Translations under genes and position numbers: made by a program
The notes under the pieces: generated by a model
Databases searched by the model: none
The model's input: the letters and a program-made list of their open reading frames with translations, nothing else
What the model was told of the DNA's origin: nothing
From: Streptomyces sp. NBC_01262
GTDB lineage: Bacteria > Actinomycetota > Actinomycetes > Streptomycetales > Streptomycetaceae
Assembly: GCF_036226365.1 (NCBI RefSeq)
Contig: NZ_CP108462.1
Location: 248,001 to 312,000 of the forward strand
Direction: 5' to 3'
DNA: 64,000 nt
Shown here: positions 16,205-25,500 of the stretch, one piece after another
Layout of the letters: every line of letters starts with the position of its first letter
Numbering within the stretch: the stretch's first letter is position 1

Positions 16205-17812
16205 ATGGTCTCCAGCTCCACCCACAGCAGTCCCCCGGCACCCGCCGAGGCATCCTCCGAAGCGCCCTCCCCGGCCCGTCACACCGGGACGATCATCGCG
16301 GGCTGCCTCGCCGTCTGCCTGGCGCAGATCGGACTCGTCCTGCCCGCCGCCATCAACGGCGTCATCCAGCGCACCCTGCAGACCTCCGGCGCCGAACTGA
16401 CCTGGATCAGCGACGCGTTCATGGTCCCCGCCGCCGTCCTGGCGCTCACCTTCGGCGTCCTGGGCGACCGCTACGGCCGCAAGAAGCTGCTGGTCTACGG
16501 CGCGCTGGTGGCCGGCGCCGGATACGCGCTGTCGGCCACCGCGAGCTCCGCAGGCCAGCTGATCGCCGGGCAGGCCGTCTCCGGCATCGGTGCGGCCGCG
16601 CTCTTCCCCGCCTCGCTGGCGGTGATCACCGCCAACACGCCCACACCGGCCGCCCGGGCACGCGGTCTGGCCTCCTGGACCACGGCCCTTTCGCTCGGCG
16701 CGTTCATCGCCCCCGGGCTGTCCGGCGCCGCCGTCGAATACGCCTCCTTCCGCTGGGCGTTCGCGATCGTCGGCGTCCTCGCCCTCCTCACGGCGGCGGC
16801 CTCCGGCCGGCTGGCGGCGGAGTCCCGGGCGCCCGGGGCCCGGTCGCTGGACTGGCCGGGGCAGATCGCCATCGCGGTCGCCCTGCTGGCGCTGCTGTAC
16901 GGCATCATCCAGGGCCCGTCCGACGGCTGGGGATCGGCGCCGGTGGTCGGGGCCTTCGTCGCCTCCGCCGCTTTCCTGGCGGCGTTCATACGCAGGGAGC
17001 ACCGCACCGAGCGGCCGATGCTGCGCCTGGACCTGTTCCGCATCCCCGCGTTCACCGCCTCCTCCGTCGCCACCGTCGTCGGTATGTTCGGCTTCCTCGG
17101 CGGGGCTTACGACCTGAGCATCAGGGTCGGGGCGATCCAGCACCAGAGCCCGCTGCGGGCGGCGGTGCCCTTCCTGGTCATCCAGGGCGTCACGCCCTTC
17201 ATCTGGCCCCTGCTGGTGCGGCTGCTGCACCGGATCGGGCCGGGACCGATGCTGGTGACCGGCTTCATCTCGCTCGCCACCGCCCAGCTCTGGCTGCGGT
17301 CCCTCCCGGTGAGCGACACCAGCCTGGTGCCGCTGCTGGGTCCACTCGTACTCAACGGGCTCGGCTTCGGCCTGGTGGTCTCGGCGCTCACGGCCGCCGC
17401 CGTCAACCTCGTACCGCCCTCCTCGACCGGCATGGCGGCGGCCACCACCAGCCTGGTCCGTGACCTGGGCCAGACCCTAGGCCCGGCGATCGTCGGCGCC
17501 GTCGCCCTCAGCACGGCCGCCACCCGCTTCGCCGGGAACCTCGGCGACGCCGGGCTCACCGGGGCCGAACACCACGTCGTGGGAGCCGTCCTGGAAGAGG
17601 GCGGACCGCTGGCCGTACTCTCCGCACAGCTCGGGCCGGCAAGCGCCAAGGTCGCCCCCATCGCCCAGAAGGCGCTCGCCGACGGATACAACACCGGGTT
17701 GCTCATCACGGCCATCGCCTGTCTGGCGGCGGCGGTCATCTCCGCGGTGTTCCTCGGCCTTCGCAGCACCACACCGGACCTCGCCCGCCTGCCCGCCTCC
17801 GAAGGGATCTGA
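16205..17812 (+). CDS. MFS transporter, DHA2 (14-TM) drug-efflux type
   Basis: 535 aa with the DHA2 layout. The signature after TM2 is LGDRYGRKKLLVYGA (motif A); TM4-TM5 contains ISGIGAAALFPASLAVIT and the motif C-like region LSLGAFIAPGLSGAAVEYAS. A proton-driven export role is expected. The start ATG follows GAGGAGGAGAC, 9 bp after the MBL gene. It is followed 3 bp later by the FAH gene. Co-transcription with two hydrolase-type enzymes suggests detoxification or catabolism of the same compound. Confidence 0.92.
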   Translation: MVSSSTHSSPPAPAEASSEAPSPARHTGTIIAGCLAVCLAQIGLVLPAAINGVIQRTLQTSGAELTWISDAFMVPAAVLALTFGVLGDRYGRKKLLVYGALVAGAGYALSATASSAGQLIAGQAVSGIGAAALFPASLAVITANTPTPAARARGLASWTTALSLGAFIAPGLSGAAVEYASFRWAFAIVGVLALLTAAASGRLAAESRAPGARSLDWPGQIAIAVALLALLYGIIQGPSDGWGSAPVVGAFVASAAFLAAFIRREHRTERPMLRLDLFRIPAFTASSVATVVGMFGFLGGAYDLSIRVGAIQHQSPLRAAVPFLVIQGVTPFIWPLLVRLLHRIGPGPMLVTGFISLATAQLWLRSLPVSDTSLVPLLGPLVLNGLGFGLVVSALTAAAVNLVPPSSTGMAAATTSLVRDLGQTLGPAIVGAVALSTAATRFAGNLGDAGLTGAEHHVVGAVLEEGGPLAVLSAQLGPASAKVAPIAQKALADGYNTGLLITAIACLAAAVISAVFLGLRSTTPDLARLPASEGI

Positions 17813-17815
17813 CCG

Positions 17816-18769
17816 TTGAAGTTCGCCACCTTCGTCCATGCCGGACAGCGCCGCTCAGGAGTGGTGGCCGGCGAGTGCGTCCATCCGTTCCAGGGCGACG
17901 CCGACCTGCTCCACCTCCTCCAGGAGGGCGAGGACATACTGCGCACGGCCGGTGCCCGGGCCATCACGGACTCACAGCCGCTCGCCCTTGCCTCCGTACG
18001 GCTGCTGGCGCCGCTGCGACCGCCCACCATCCGGGACTTCATGACCTTCGAGGAGCATCTCGCCGGTGTCGCCCAGGGCTTCGGCGATGTCGTCCCCGAG
18101 GAGTGGTACACCCAGCCGGCCTTCTATTTCACCAATCCGTACGCCGTGACCGGCCCCCAGGACGACATACCCGTACCACCGGGCTGCCAGCGCTTCGACT
18201 TCGAACTGGAGGTCGCCGCCGTCATCGGCCGCGAAGGCCGCGACCTGACCCCTGAACAGGCCCGCCACCACATCATCGGCTACACGATCCTCAACGACTG
18301 GACCGCCCGCGACCTGCAAGGTTACGAGATGCGCGTCAAACTCGGCCCGGCCAAGGGCAAGGACACCGCGACCACCCTGGGCCCCTGGCTGGTCACCGCC
18401 GACGAGTTGGAGAGCCACCGCGACACCGAGGGCTTCCTCGACCTCAAGCTCCGGGTCCAGGTCAACGGCGAAACCGTCGGCGAGGACAGCCTGCGCAACA
18501 TGGCGTGGACCTTCGAGGAGATGACCGCCTACGCCTCCCGGGGCACCCTCGTCCGCCCCGGCGACGTGCTCGGCTCCGGAACCTGTGGCAACGGCGGCTG
18601 CCTCGCCGAACTGTGGGGGCGCCGGGGCCGGCTCGATCCGCCCCCGCTGGTGCCGGGCGACACCGTCACCATGACGGTCGAGGGCATCGGCACCATCAGC
18701 AACATCGTGACCGAGGGCGTGCCCTCGCTGCCCGTGCCGCCCGCCCGCCGCCGCCAAGGGGCGACATGA
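17816..18769 (+). CDS. fumarylacetoacetate hydrolase (FAH) family protein
   Basis: 317 aa. The FAH core is visible: metal-binding Glu-x-Glu in FDFELEVAAVIGREGRDL, Asp in LNDWTARDLQ, and Lys in KLGPAKGKDTATTLGPWL. GSGTCGNGGCLAELWG is a typical C-terminal loop. The family cleaves or hydrates beta-diketo or 2-oxo-acid substrates from aromatic catabolism. The start is a TTG (17816) with GAAGGGA upstream, since KFATFVHAGQRRSG is the normal family opening; no ATG fits. Third gene of the operon, convergent with the next MFS gene (7-bp gap). Confidence 0.92.
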   Translation: MKFATFVHAGQRRSGVVAGECVHPFQGDADLLHLLQEGEDILRTAGARAITDSQPLALASVRLLAPLRPPTIRDFMTFEEHLAGVAQGFGDVVPEEWYTQPAFYFTNPYAVTGPQDDIPVPPGCQRFDFELEVAAVIGREGRDLTPEQARHHIIGYTILNDWTARDLQGYEMRVKLGPAKGKDTATTLGPWLVTADELESHRDTEGFLDLKLRVQVNGETVGEDSLRNMAWTFEEMTAYASRGTLVRPGDVLGSGTCGNGGCLAELWGRRGRLDPPPLVPGDTVTMTVEGIGTISNIVTEGVPSLPVPPARRRQGAT

Positions 18770-18776
18770 CGGAGCG

Positions 18777-20324
18777 TCAGCCGACCGCCTCCGCCGGCTC
18801 TCCGGCCGGCGGCTTCTGCAGATCGAGGCTGCTGCGCAGGCTGACCGGCTTCAGCAGCACGGCGGCGACGAGGGCGAGCACGGCCGCGGCGGCCGACAGC
18901 AGGAAGACCTGCGCCGTCGCGTCGCCGTACGCCACGCGAATGATCTCCCGCACGGCGGGGGACTCTGCGTTGCCGGACACCCCGGCGGAGGCCATCCCCT
19001 GCGCGACCTGGTCGTGGACGTGACGGGCCAGGACAGCGCCGAGGACCGAGACGCCGATCGTGCCGCCGAGGGAACGGAAGAAGGACACCGTGGAACTGGC
19101 CGCGCCGATGTCCTTCAGCGGCACGGTGTTCTGCACGGCGAGCACGAAGTTCTGCAGCGTCATGCCCACGCCCATCCCGACGCACAGCATCGCCGCGCTC
19201 AGGAAGACCATGGGCGTCCTGTAATCGATGACGCCCAGGCCGGCGGATCCGAGCGTGAGGAAGCCGGCGCCGGCGACGACGAACGGCTTGATCTTCCCGG
19301 TCCGGCTGATCAGCCGCCCTGCGACCGTGGAGGCGATCAGGATGCCGGCCATCATGGGAATCGTCATGAGGCCGGCCTCCGTCGGGTTGTGGCCGCGGCT
19401 GATCTGGAAGTACTGGCTCAGGAACACCGCACTGCCGAACATGGCCGTACCGACGGCGAGGCTGCCGACAATTGCCAGGGCGGTGGTGCGCTGCTTCACG
19501 ATGGCCAGCGGTACGACGGGCTCGGCGGCGTGCGCCTCCACCCACAGGGCTGCGGCGAGCAGGGCCAGCCCGCCGGTCACCATGGCAGCGGTCTGCCACG
19601 AGGACCAGGCGAAGGAGCTGTCGACGAACGACACCCAGATGAGCAGCACACTGACGCCTGCGGCGATCAGAGTGGCTCCCAGGTAGTCGATCCTCACGTT
19701 CTCGCGGCGGATGACGGGAAGGTTCAGCGTCCGCTGGAGCAGGAAGAGCGCGACGGCGGCGATCGGCAGGCCGATGAAGAAGCACCACCGCCACCCCAGC
19801 CATGAGGTGTCGACGATGACGCCGCCGAGCAGCGGCCCGCCGATGGTCGACGTGGCCGTGACGCTGCTCAGGTAGCCGCTGTACCGGCCGCGTTCCCTCG
19901 GCGGGATCATGGCCGCGATGGAGATCTGGACCAGGGCCTGCACACCTCCGACGCCGACGCCCTGCAGGGCCCGCGCGGCGATGAGCTGCCCGCCGGTCCG
20001 GCTCACTCCGGAGGCCAGGGCGCCCAGCACGAAGACGGCTATGGAGGCCTGTACGAGGGTCTTCTTGCTGAAGAGATCGGCGAGCTTGCCCCAGATCGGG
20101 GTCGTCGCCGTGGTGGTGAGGAGGGAGGCGGTGACGACCCACGTGTACTGGGTCTGCGACCCGTGCACGGCCCCGATGATCTTCGGCAGCGCACTGGAGA
20201 CCACCGTGCTGCTGAGGGTCGACACGAACATCGCGAGGAGCAGGCCGCTGAGCGCCTTCAGCACCTTCCGGCGGGAGGTGGGCGTCGTGTCCGTGGACGT
20301 GGACTCGTTCACTGCGGCGCTCAT
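18777..20324 (-). CDS. MFS transporter, DHA2/EmrB type
   Basis: 515 aa, 14-TM type. Marker segments are LSTLSSTVVSSALPKIIGAV in TM1, 'IWGKLADLFSKKTL' as motif A, and the motif C-like stretch STIGGPLLGGVIVDTSWLGW. A drug or metabolite exporter is expected. The ATG of MSAAVNESTS is chosen; an upstream ATG would run over the operator region. It is divergent from the TetR at 20405, whose probable operators lie in the 80-bp gap. Confidence 0.93.
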   Translation of the reverse strand: MSAAVNESTSTDTTPTSRRKVLKALSGLLLAMFVSTLSSTVVSSALPKIIGAVHGSQTQYTWVVTASLLTTTATTPIWGKLADLFSKKTLVQASIAVFVLGALASGVSRTGGQLIAARALQGVGVGGVQALVQISIAAMIPPRERGRYSGYLSSVTATSTIGGPLLGGVIVDTSWLGWRWCFFIGLPIAAVALFLLQRTLNLPVIRRENVRIDYLGATLIAAGVSVLLIWVSFVDSSFAWSSWQTAAMVTGGLALLAAALWVEAHAAEPVVPLAIVKQRTTALAIVGSLAVGTAMFGSAVFLSQYFQISRGHNPTEAGLMTIPMMAGILIASTVAGRLISRTGKIKPFVVAGAGFLTLGSAGLGVIDYRTPMVFLSAAMLCVGMGVGMTLQNFVLAVQNTVPLKDIGAASSTVSFFRSLGGTIGVSVLGAVLARHVHDQVAQGMASAGVSGNAESPAVREIIRVAYGDATAQVFLLSAAAAVLALVAAVLLKPVSLRSSLDLQKPPAGEPAEAVG

Positions 20325-20354
20325 CAGACGGGCTCCAAGCCACCGGTTCGCCAC

Positions 20355-20400
20355 ACACGGCGTATAGCGAAATCGCTTCACCATACACCGCGTATAGTGA
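20355..20400. promoter_or_regulatory. paired operator-like direct repeats between MFS and TetR genes
   Basis: ACACGGCGTATAGCGA (20355-20370) and ACACCGCGTATAGTGA (20385-20400) match at 14 of 16 positions, with exactly 30 bp (about three helical turns) between equivalent bases. A short dyad AGCGA-AA-TCGCT lies at 20366-20377. The region spans the divergent promoters of the pump and the repressor, so these are likely TetR binding sites. Confidence 0.65.
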
Positions 20401-20404
20401 GCTC

Positions 20405-21091
20405 ATGGCGGCGGTCGCGGGAGACACTAAGCGGATGCAGCCCACGCCCACGCCGACCCCCACACCCCGCAGGAACCTGCGCGAAGAGCAGAAGAACCTC
20501 ACGCACCGCCGACTGCTCGAAGCGGCCGTCACGGTGTTCGCCGAGAAGTCCTTTCTCGACGCGCGGATGGAGGACATCGCACAGACCGCCGGGGTGACTC
20601 GGGCCACGGTCTACGCCCACTTCCCCGGCAAGGCCGAGATCGTCGACGCACTCGTGGAGCGCGTGTACGGCGTGATGGAAGAGGCGTACGCCGACCTGAC
20701 CGCGCTCGATCGATGGACCCGGGCCGGCATCCGGACGTGGCTCGACGGCGCCGAGGCCCGCTGGCGGGAGATGGCGCCCATCCGCCTGGCCGCCAACGCG
20801 GCATCTCCGGCGGCGCTGCGCAGCCTCGGCGACGGCCGCGTGCAGTACGTCGAGGCGCACGAGCGCTATGTCGGCATGCTCGTAGGGCACTCCGAACGCT
20901 GGCGGGGCGTACCTCCTGCGGAGGCCCGCCAACGGGCGCTGATGGCCGTTCTCCAGACCGAGTCGTTCTTCTCCGCGTGGATCGCCGTCGGCTGGCCGCT
21001 GGAGACCCCCGACCCCCTACGCCTCCTCGCCGACTCCCTCTGCCACCTCCTCGCCCCCGCCCTGGAGAACGACGACGCCACCGCCGTCTGA
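20405..21091 (+). CDS. TetR family transcriptional regulator
   Basis: 228 aa. The helix-turn-helix is MEDIAQTAGVTRATVYAHF, followed by PGKAEIVDALVERVYG. The N-terminus before helix 1 is extended and carries a PTPTPTP run. It is divergent from an MFS exporter and probably represses it. The 3' end overlaps the convergent GNAT gene by 75 bp. Confidence 0.92.
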   Translation: MAAVAGDTKRMQPTPTPTPTPRRNLREEQKNLTHRRLLEAAVTVFAEKSFLDARMEDIAQTAGVTRATVYAHFPGKAEIVDALVERVYGVMEEAYADLTALDRWTRAGIRTWLDGAEARWREMAPIRLAANAASPAALRSLGDGRVQYVEAHERYVGMLVGHSERWRGVPPAEARQRALMAVLQTESFFSAWIAVGWPLETPDPLRLLADSLCHLLAPALENDDATAV

Positions 21092-21595
21092 CCGCTCACG
21101 CGAAGCAGAGAAATCCTCAAGGCTGCGAAGAAACGTCAGGCCGGGGCGGCCGGAGAGCCTCGTCTCGCCGGTGACGGTGAACCCCGTACGGGCCAGCACC
21201 GCTCGCGACGCCGCGTTGTCGAGGCGGGCGGCGGCCCGCAGAGCGGTCAGCCCGTACCGGCCGGCGGCAAGGCCGCACACCTCCCGCACGGCGGCGGTGG
21301 CCAGCCCCCGACCCGTGGCCCGCTCTGCCATCCGATACCCGAGATCGGCACAACCATCCGCCACGTTCACCAGGTTGACCCGCCCCAGCACCTCGCCCGC
21401 GGCGCCGATCAGCACGTGGAAATAGCAGTCCCCCGCCTCCTGCTCGGCCAGCAGAGCGCGGTGCCGCTCGTCGAACCGGGCGAAGTAGTCCTCGCCCCGG
21501 TCCGGGACGGACGCCGCGAAGTAGGCCCGGTTGTCCCGCTCGAAGACGAGGAGCGCGGGGGCATGGTCCGAACGGAGCAGCTGCAGCTCAGGCAT
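21017..21595 (-). CDS. GNAT family N-acetyltransferase
   Basis: 192 aa. It resembles RimJ/RimL-type acetyltransferases: ELQLLRSDHAPALLVFERDN at the start, strand 'VLGRVNLVNVADGCADLGYR', and the acetyl-CoA loop ATGRGLATAAVREVCGLA (R/Q-x-x-G-x-G/A type). TALRAAARLDNAASRAVLAR then TGFTVTGE is the family C-terminus. It should acetylate a protein N-terminus or a small amine. The C-terminal 25 residues are low complexity and overlap the opposite-strand tetR, so the true stop region may be a recent extension. Confidence 0.9.
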   Translation of the reverse strand: MPELQLLRSDHAPALLVFERDNRAYFAASVPDRGEDYFARFDERHRALLAEQEAGDCYFHVLIGAAGEVLGRVNLVNVADGCADLGYRMAERATGRGLATAAVREVCGLAAGRYGLTALRAAARLDNAASRAVLARTGFTVTGETRLSGRPGLTFLRSLEDFSASRERSDGGGVVVLQGGGEEVAEGVGEEA

Positions 21596-21785
21596 GGGGA
21601 GGACCGTATGCACCCCGGCCGCCCGCCCGCCACCGAAAATCACCGTTGAAGGCAGGCCCACCTGGCCAAAACCATTCGCCCCGGGAGCCCCCGATGGTGC
21701 ACATTCCCGGTGTGGGCGGGGCCGCGCGGTGGGACGCCTCGCCACGGGTCCAGTCCTCCGTCCCGCCTGGTAGCAGGGGTGCTCC

Positions 21786-22511
21786 ATGTCCGATCAACAC
21801 GAGTCCGTGGTCCGGGCCGGCGAGACGGTCCTGCTGTCCGGGATCGTCGGCTCGACGGCGTACGGGCTGGCCCGGCCCGGGTCCGACATCGACCGCCTCG
21901 GGCTGTTCGCGGCGCCGACCCGCGCCTTCCACGGCCTGCACCGGCCCGCGGAGTCCCGCGTCTCCAAGGCACCGGACTGCACGATGCACGAGGCCGCGAA
22001 GTGGCTGCGCCTCGCGCTCGGCGGCAATCCGACCGCCATGGAACTCCTCTGGCTGCCCGACGAGCTCTACGAGACCCGCACGCCGCTGGGCGACGAACTC
22101 ATCGCCATCCGCTCCCGCCTGCTGAGCGCCCACCGGGTCCGCGACGCCTACCTCGGCTACGCGACCAGCCAGTTCCGCCGCCTGACCGACCGGGGCGACG
22201 GATCCTTCTCCGCCGACACCCGCAAGCGCACCGCCAAGCACGCCCGTCACCTGCGCCGTCTGTGCGCCCAGGGCTACGAGCTCTACGCCACCGGCAACCT
22301 CCCCATCCGCGTCGAAGACCCCGACTCCTACCACCGGTTCGGCGAAGAGGTCGCCAAGGACCCGACCGCCGGCTCGTCACTGCTCGCCCACTACGAGCAC
22401 GCCTTCGACACCACGAAGAGCGCGCTGCCCGACGCACCCGACGAGGCAGCCGCCGAAGCATGGTTGCACCGCGTCAGGGACGCCCACCTCACCGGGGTCG
22501 CGGGACGGTGA
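21786..22511 (+). CDS. predicted nucleotidyltransferase (Pol-beta superfamily, RlaP/YcgL-like)
   Basis: 241 aa. The minimal nucleotidyltransferase motif GSTAYGLARPGSDID (residues 22-36) supplies the GS and the two metal-binding Asp (34, 36). The later LGGNPTAMELLWLPDELYET is typical of COG3541 proteins, some of which accompany RNA ligases in RNA repair. No ligase is nearby. It would transfer a nucleoside monophosphate to an unknown target. The 3' end overlaps the convergent sedolisin gene by 23 bp. Confidence 0.86.
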   Translation: MSDQHESVVRAGETVLLSGIVGSTAYGLARPGSDIDRLGLFAAPTRAFHGLHRPAESRVSKAPDCTMHEAAKWLRLALGGNPTAMELLWLPDELYETRTPLGDELIAIRSRLLSAHRVRDAYLGYATSQFRRLTDRGDGSFSADTRKRTAKHARHLRRLCAQGYELYATGNLPIRVEDPDSYHRFGEEVAKDPTAGSSLLAHYEHAFDTTKSALPDAPDEAAAEAWLHRVRDAHLTGVAGR

Positions 22512-25500
22512 CCTTGAGGCTCACCGTGACCGAGGCTCCGGCGTAGGGCGTGTCAGTGCTGTAGGTGAGGCGCGCGCCGTAGGTGCCCGGCGCGGGGACC
22601 GCGGAGGCGTCGGCGCGGACGGTGACGGTGGTGGAGCGGCCGGGGGCGAGGTCGAAGGAGGTCCTGTCCGCCGACAGCCAGCCGACGTCGTCGCCGTCGC
22701 ACTGGTCATGTCCCGGCAGGACCTCGGCGGCGGTGCTCGCCTTCCAGGAGGTCATGCCGCCGATCCGGTACATCCCGCAACTGCCGCCGGCCCGCAGGAC
22801 GGCGCTGCTCGTGTTGGGCAGGTCCGACCAGGTGTTGGACACCGGGTCGTACTCGACGACGGAGTTGACGGCGTCCAGGTCGACGATGCCGCCCACGGCC
22901 TGGAGCTTTCCGTCGTTCCCGCTGGCGGTGGCGCCCCAGCGCCCGGCGGGCATGTCGGCGGCGCGGGTCCAAGTGTCGGCGGACGGGCTGTACCGGTACG
23001 TCTTCGCTTCCTGCCCCGCCACGGCGGAGATGCCTCCGGCGCACACGAGTTCACCCGTGATGCCGGCGCACGCGGCGCGCTCCATGCTGACCGGGTAGTC
23101 GGCGCGGCGGGTCCAGGTGTCGGTGGCCGGGGTGTAGCGGTAGACCGTGCTGACGGTCGCTACGCAGCCGGTGCCGACGCAGCCTCCGATGACGTAGAGG
23201 CTGCCGTCGAGGACGGTCACGTCGGGCATGCCGACGGCCTGGGGCAGGTCGGCGAGGCGGGTCCAGGCGTCGGTGGCGGGGTGGTAGGCGTAGAGGGAGG
23301 CGCGGGCGCCGTCGGGAGCCCAGCCGCCGGCCACGTAGAGGGTGCCGTCGATGAATGCCCCACCGGGTGACTCCAGGGCTTCGGGGAGGTCGGCGATGGG
23401 TGTCCAGGCGTCGGTGACCGGGTCGTGGACGTAGCCTCGGCTGAGGTACTCCCCGCCGAAGAGGTCGGAGACTCCGGCGACCGAGTAGACCTTGCCCTGG
23501 TAGGTGCCCACCACGTTGTCCATGACGGGCTCCGGGTAGTCGGCGATGCCGGTCCACGCCCCGGCGGGCGAGGAGGCCGGCGTCGTGCCGGAGGCGCCGT
23601 CGGGTGAGGTGTATCCGGTGCTCTGTTCGCCGAGGTCGACGTGGAGCGGGGCCCGTCCCCTGTTGGTGAAGGTGACCTTCCTGCTGCCCGATCCGCCGAG
23701 GGCCTCGCTGACGGTGAGGCGGTCCGGACTCACGCCGAGGCGGCCTGCTTGGAGAGTGCGGTCGTACCGGTTGACCTTGTCGGCCCGTGTGGTGACAGTG
23801 CCGGTGGAGGAGACGTAGCGGGGGGCGGTCGTCCGATAGGTGTGCCGTCCGGCGGGTGCGCTGAACAGCCAGTAGTAGCCGTCGGCGAGCGCCGGGTCGT
23901 CCGGGGTGGCGACCGTGGTCGCGGTCGCGTGGGGGTCGGTCGTGTCGACGACGGTGGCGGGGGTGACGGTTCGACCGGTGTTGCCGTCGACAACCTTTCC
24001 GGCGACCATGCCTCCGCCGACGACGGCGCACGAGCCCACGGTGACGGTGTCGAGCTGCCAGATCGTCAGGCCGCTGCCGGAGTAGTGGAAGCGCACCTTG
24101 ACGTGCTTCTGCCCCGCCGCCGGGTCCAGCGGAACCTCGACGTGTCCCAGGTACTCGGCCGAGTCGCGGTGCCACACCGTGGTCCAGGTCGCACCCGAGT
24201 CGAGGCTGAGGTCGACGTCGGCCACGGAGTCCTTGCTGGCGGCGTAGAGGGCGTCGAAGCCCAGTACGGGGGCGGTCTGACCGGACAGGCTGAAGACGGG
24301 CGAGACGAGTTCGGTGTCCTCGTGGGCGCCACCCCGGCCGTAGGGGTCGGCGGCGGCCCAGTTCCCGCTGCTGCCCAGGAGGTTGGGGATCACGTCGGCG
24401 AAGTCCCAGCCGGCGCCGTCCGTACCGTGGTTGACGACCGTCCAGCCGCGCTGCGGGGTCGCGCCGGTCCAGCCCTCGAAGCCCGTGCCGGCCGGGTAGG
24501 CGTGACCGGGGGCGACACAGGCCACCGGGTCGATGCCCGGGGTCACGGTGCGGCGCACATCGGCGGTGCCGACCGGCACGCTCAGGTCCGTACTCCGGTA
24601 TCCGGGGTAGACCGGTGCCACGTGGAATTCGTAGGTGGCCTTCTCCGGGAGTTCGACGCTGTATCTGCCGGTGTAGGGGTCGGTGTGGAGGGCGCCGTAC
24701 GGATAGCCCTCGATGGTGATCCTGGCGTACAGGGGCCAGCCGTGCCCGCTGCCGTCGGTCACCGTGCCGGAGACGGTGTGGGTGGGCAGTTTCACCAGGG
24801 ACAGGTCCGCGGTTTTGGTCTCGTTCTCGGCGACCGTGACCGCCGGGCGGCTGTTCTCGCGGTAGCCGAAGTCGGTGGCGGACACGAGGTAGGTGCCCAC
24901 GGCGACGGGCAGGCTGTACGCGCCGTCGGCGTCGGTGGTGACGTGGTACTCGCGCCCGCCCTCTCCCGCCTCGGAGACGGTCAGGGCGGCCCCGGCCAGT
25001 GCGCTGCCCGAGCCGCTGTCGGTGATGTGGCCGGACAGGGTGCCGTGGGCGCCGAAGGCCAGCGCGGACACACCGGCCGGTGTGCCGAGGCCCGTCGGTC
25101 CGTCCCATCCGGCGCCGGCGGTGCACACGACCGTGCCGCAGGTGTCGTTGGAGCCCTCGGTGACATCGTTGAGCCCGGTGGCGTTGATGTAGGGGTAGGT
25201 CACCGGGTAGGTGCCCTCCACGGGGGTGCCCGCGAGGGCGTACATCGCGGTGATCAGCGGCGCGGACAGGCTGGTGCCGCCCACCTGCACCCAGCCGTCC
25301 TGGCCCATGGTGTCGTACACGGCCAGGCCGGTCGCCGGGTCGGCGACCGCGGAGACGTCCGCGGTGGCCCGGGTGTCGCAGCCGGTGGCCAGACCCCTCT
25401 GGTACGCGGACTGGGCCTCGTAGAGCGAACAGCCGGATCCCCCGGCGGACCAGGCGGTCTCCGTCCATCCCCGGGCGGTGCCCTCGGCACGGGTCAGCCG

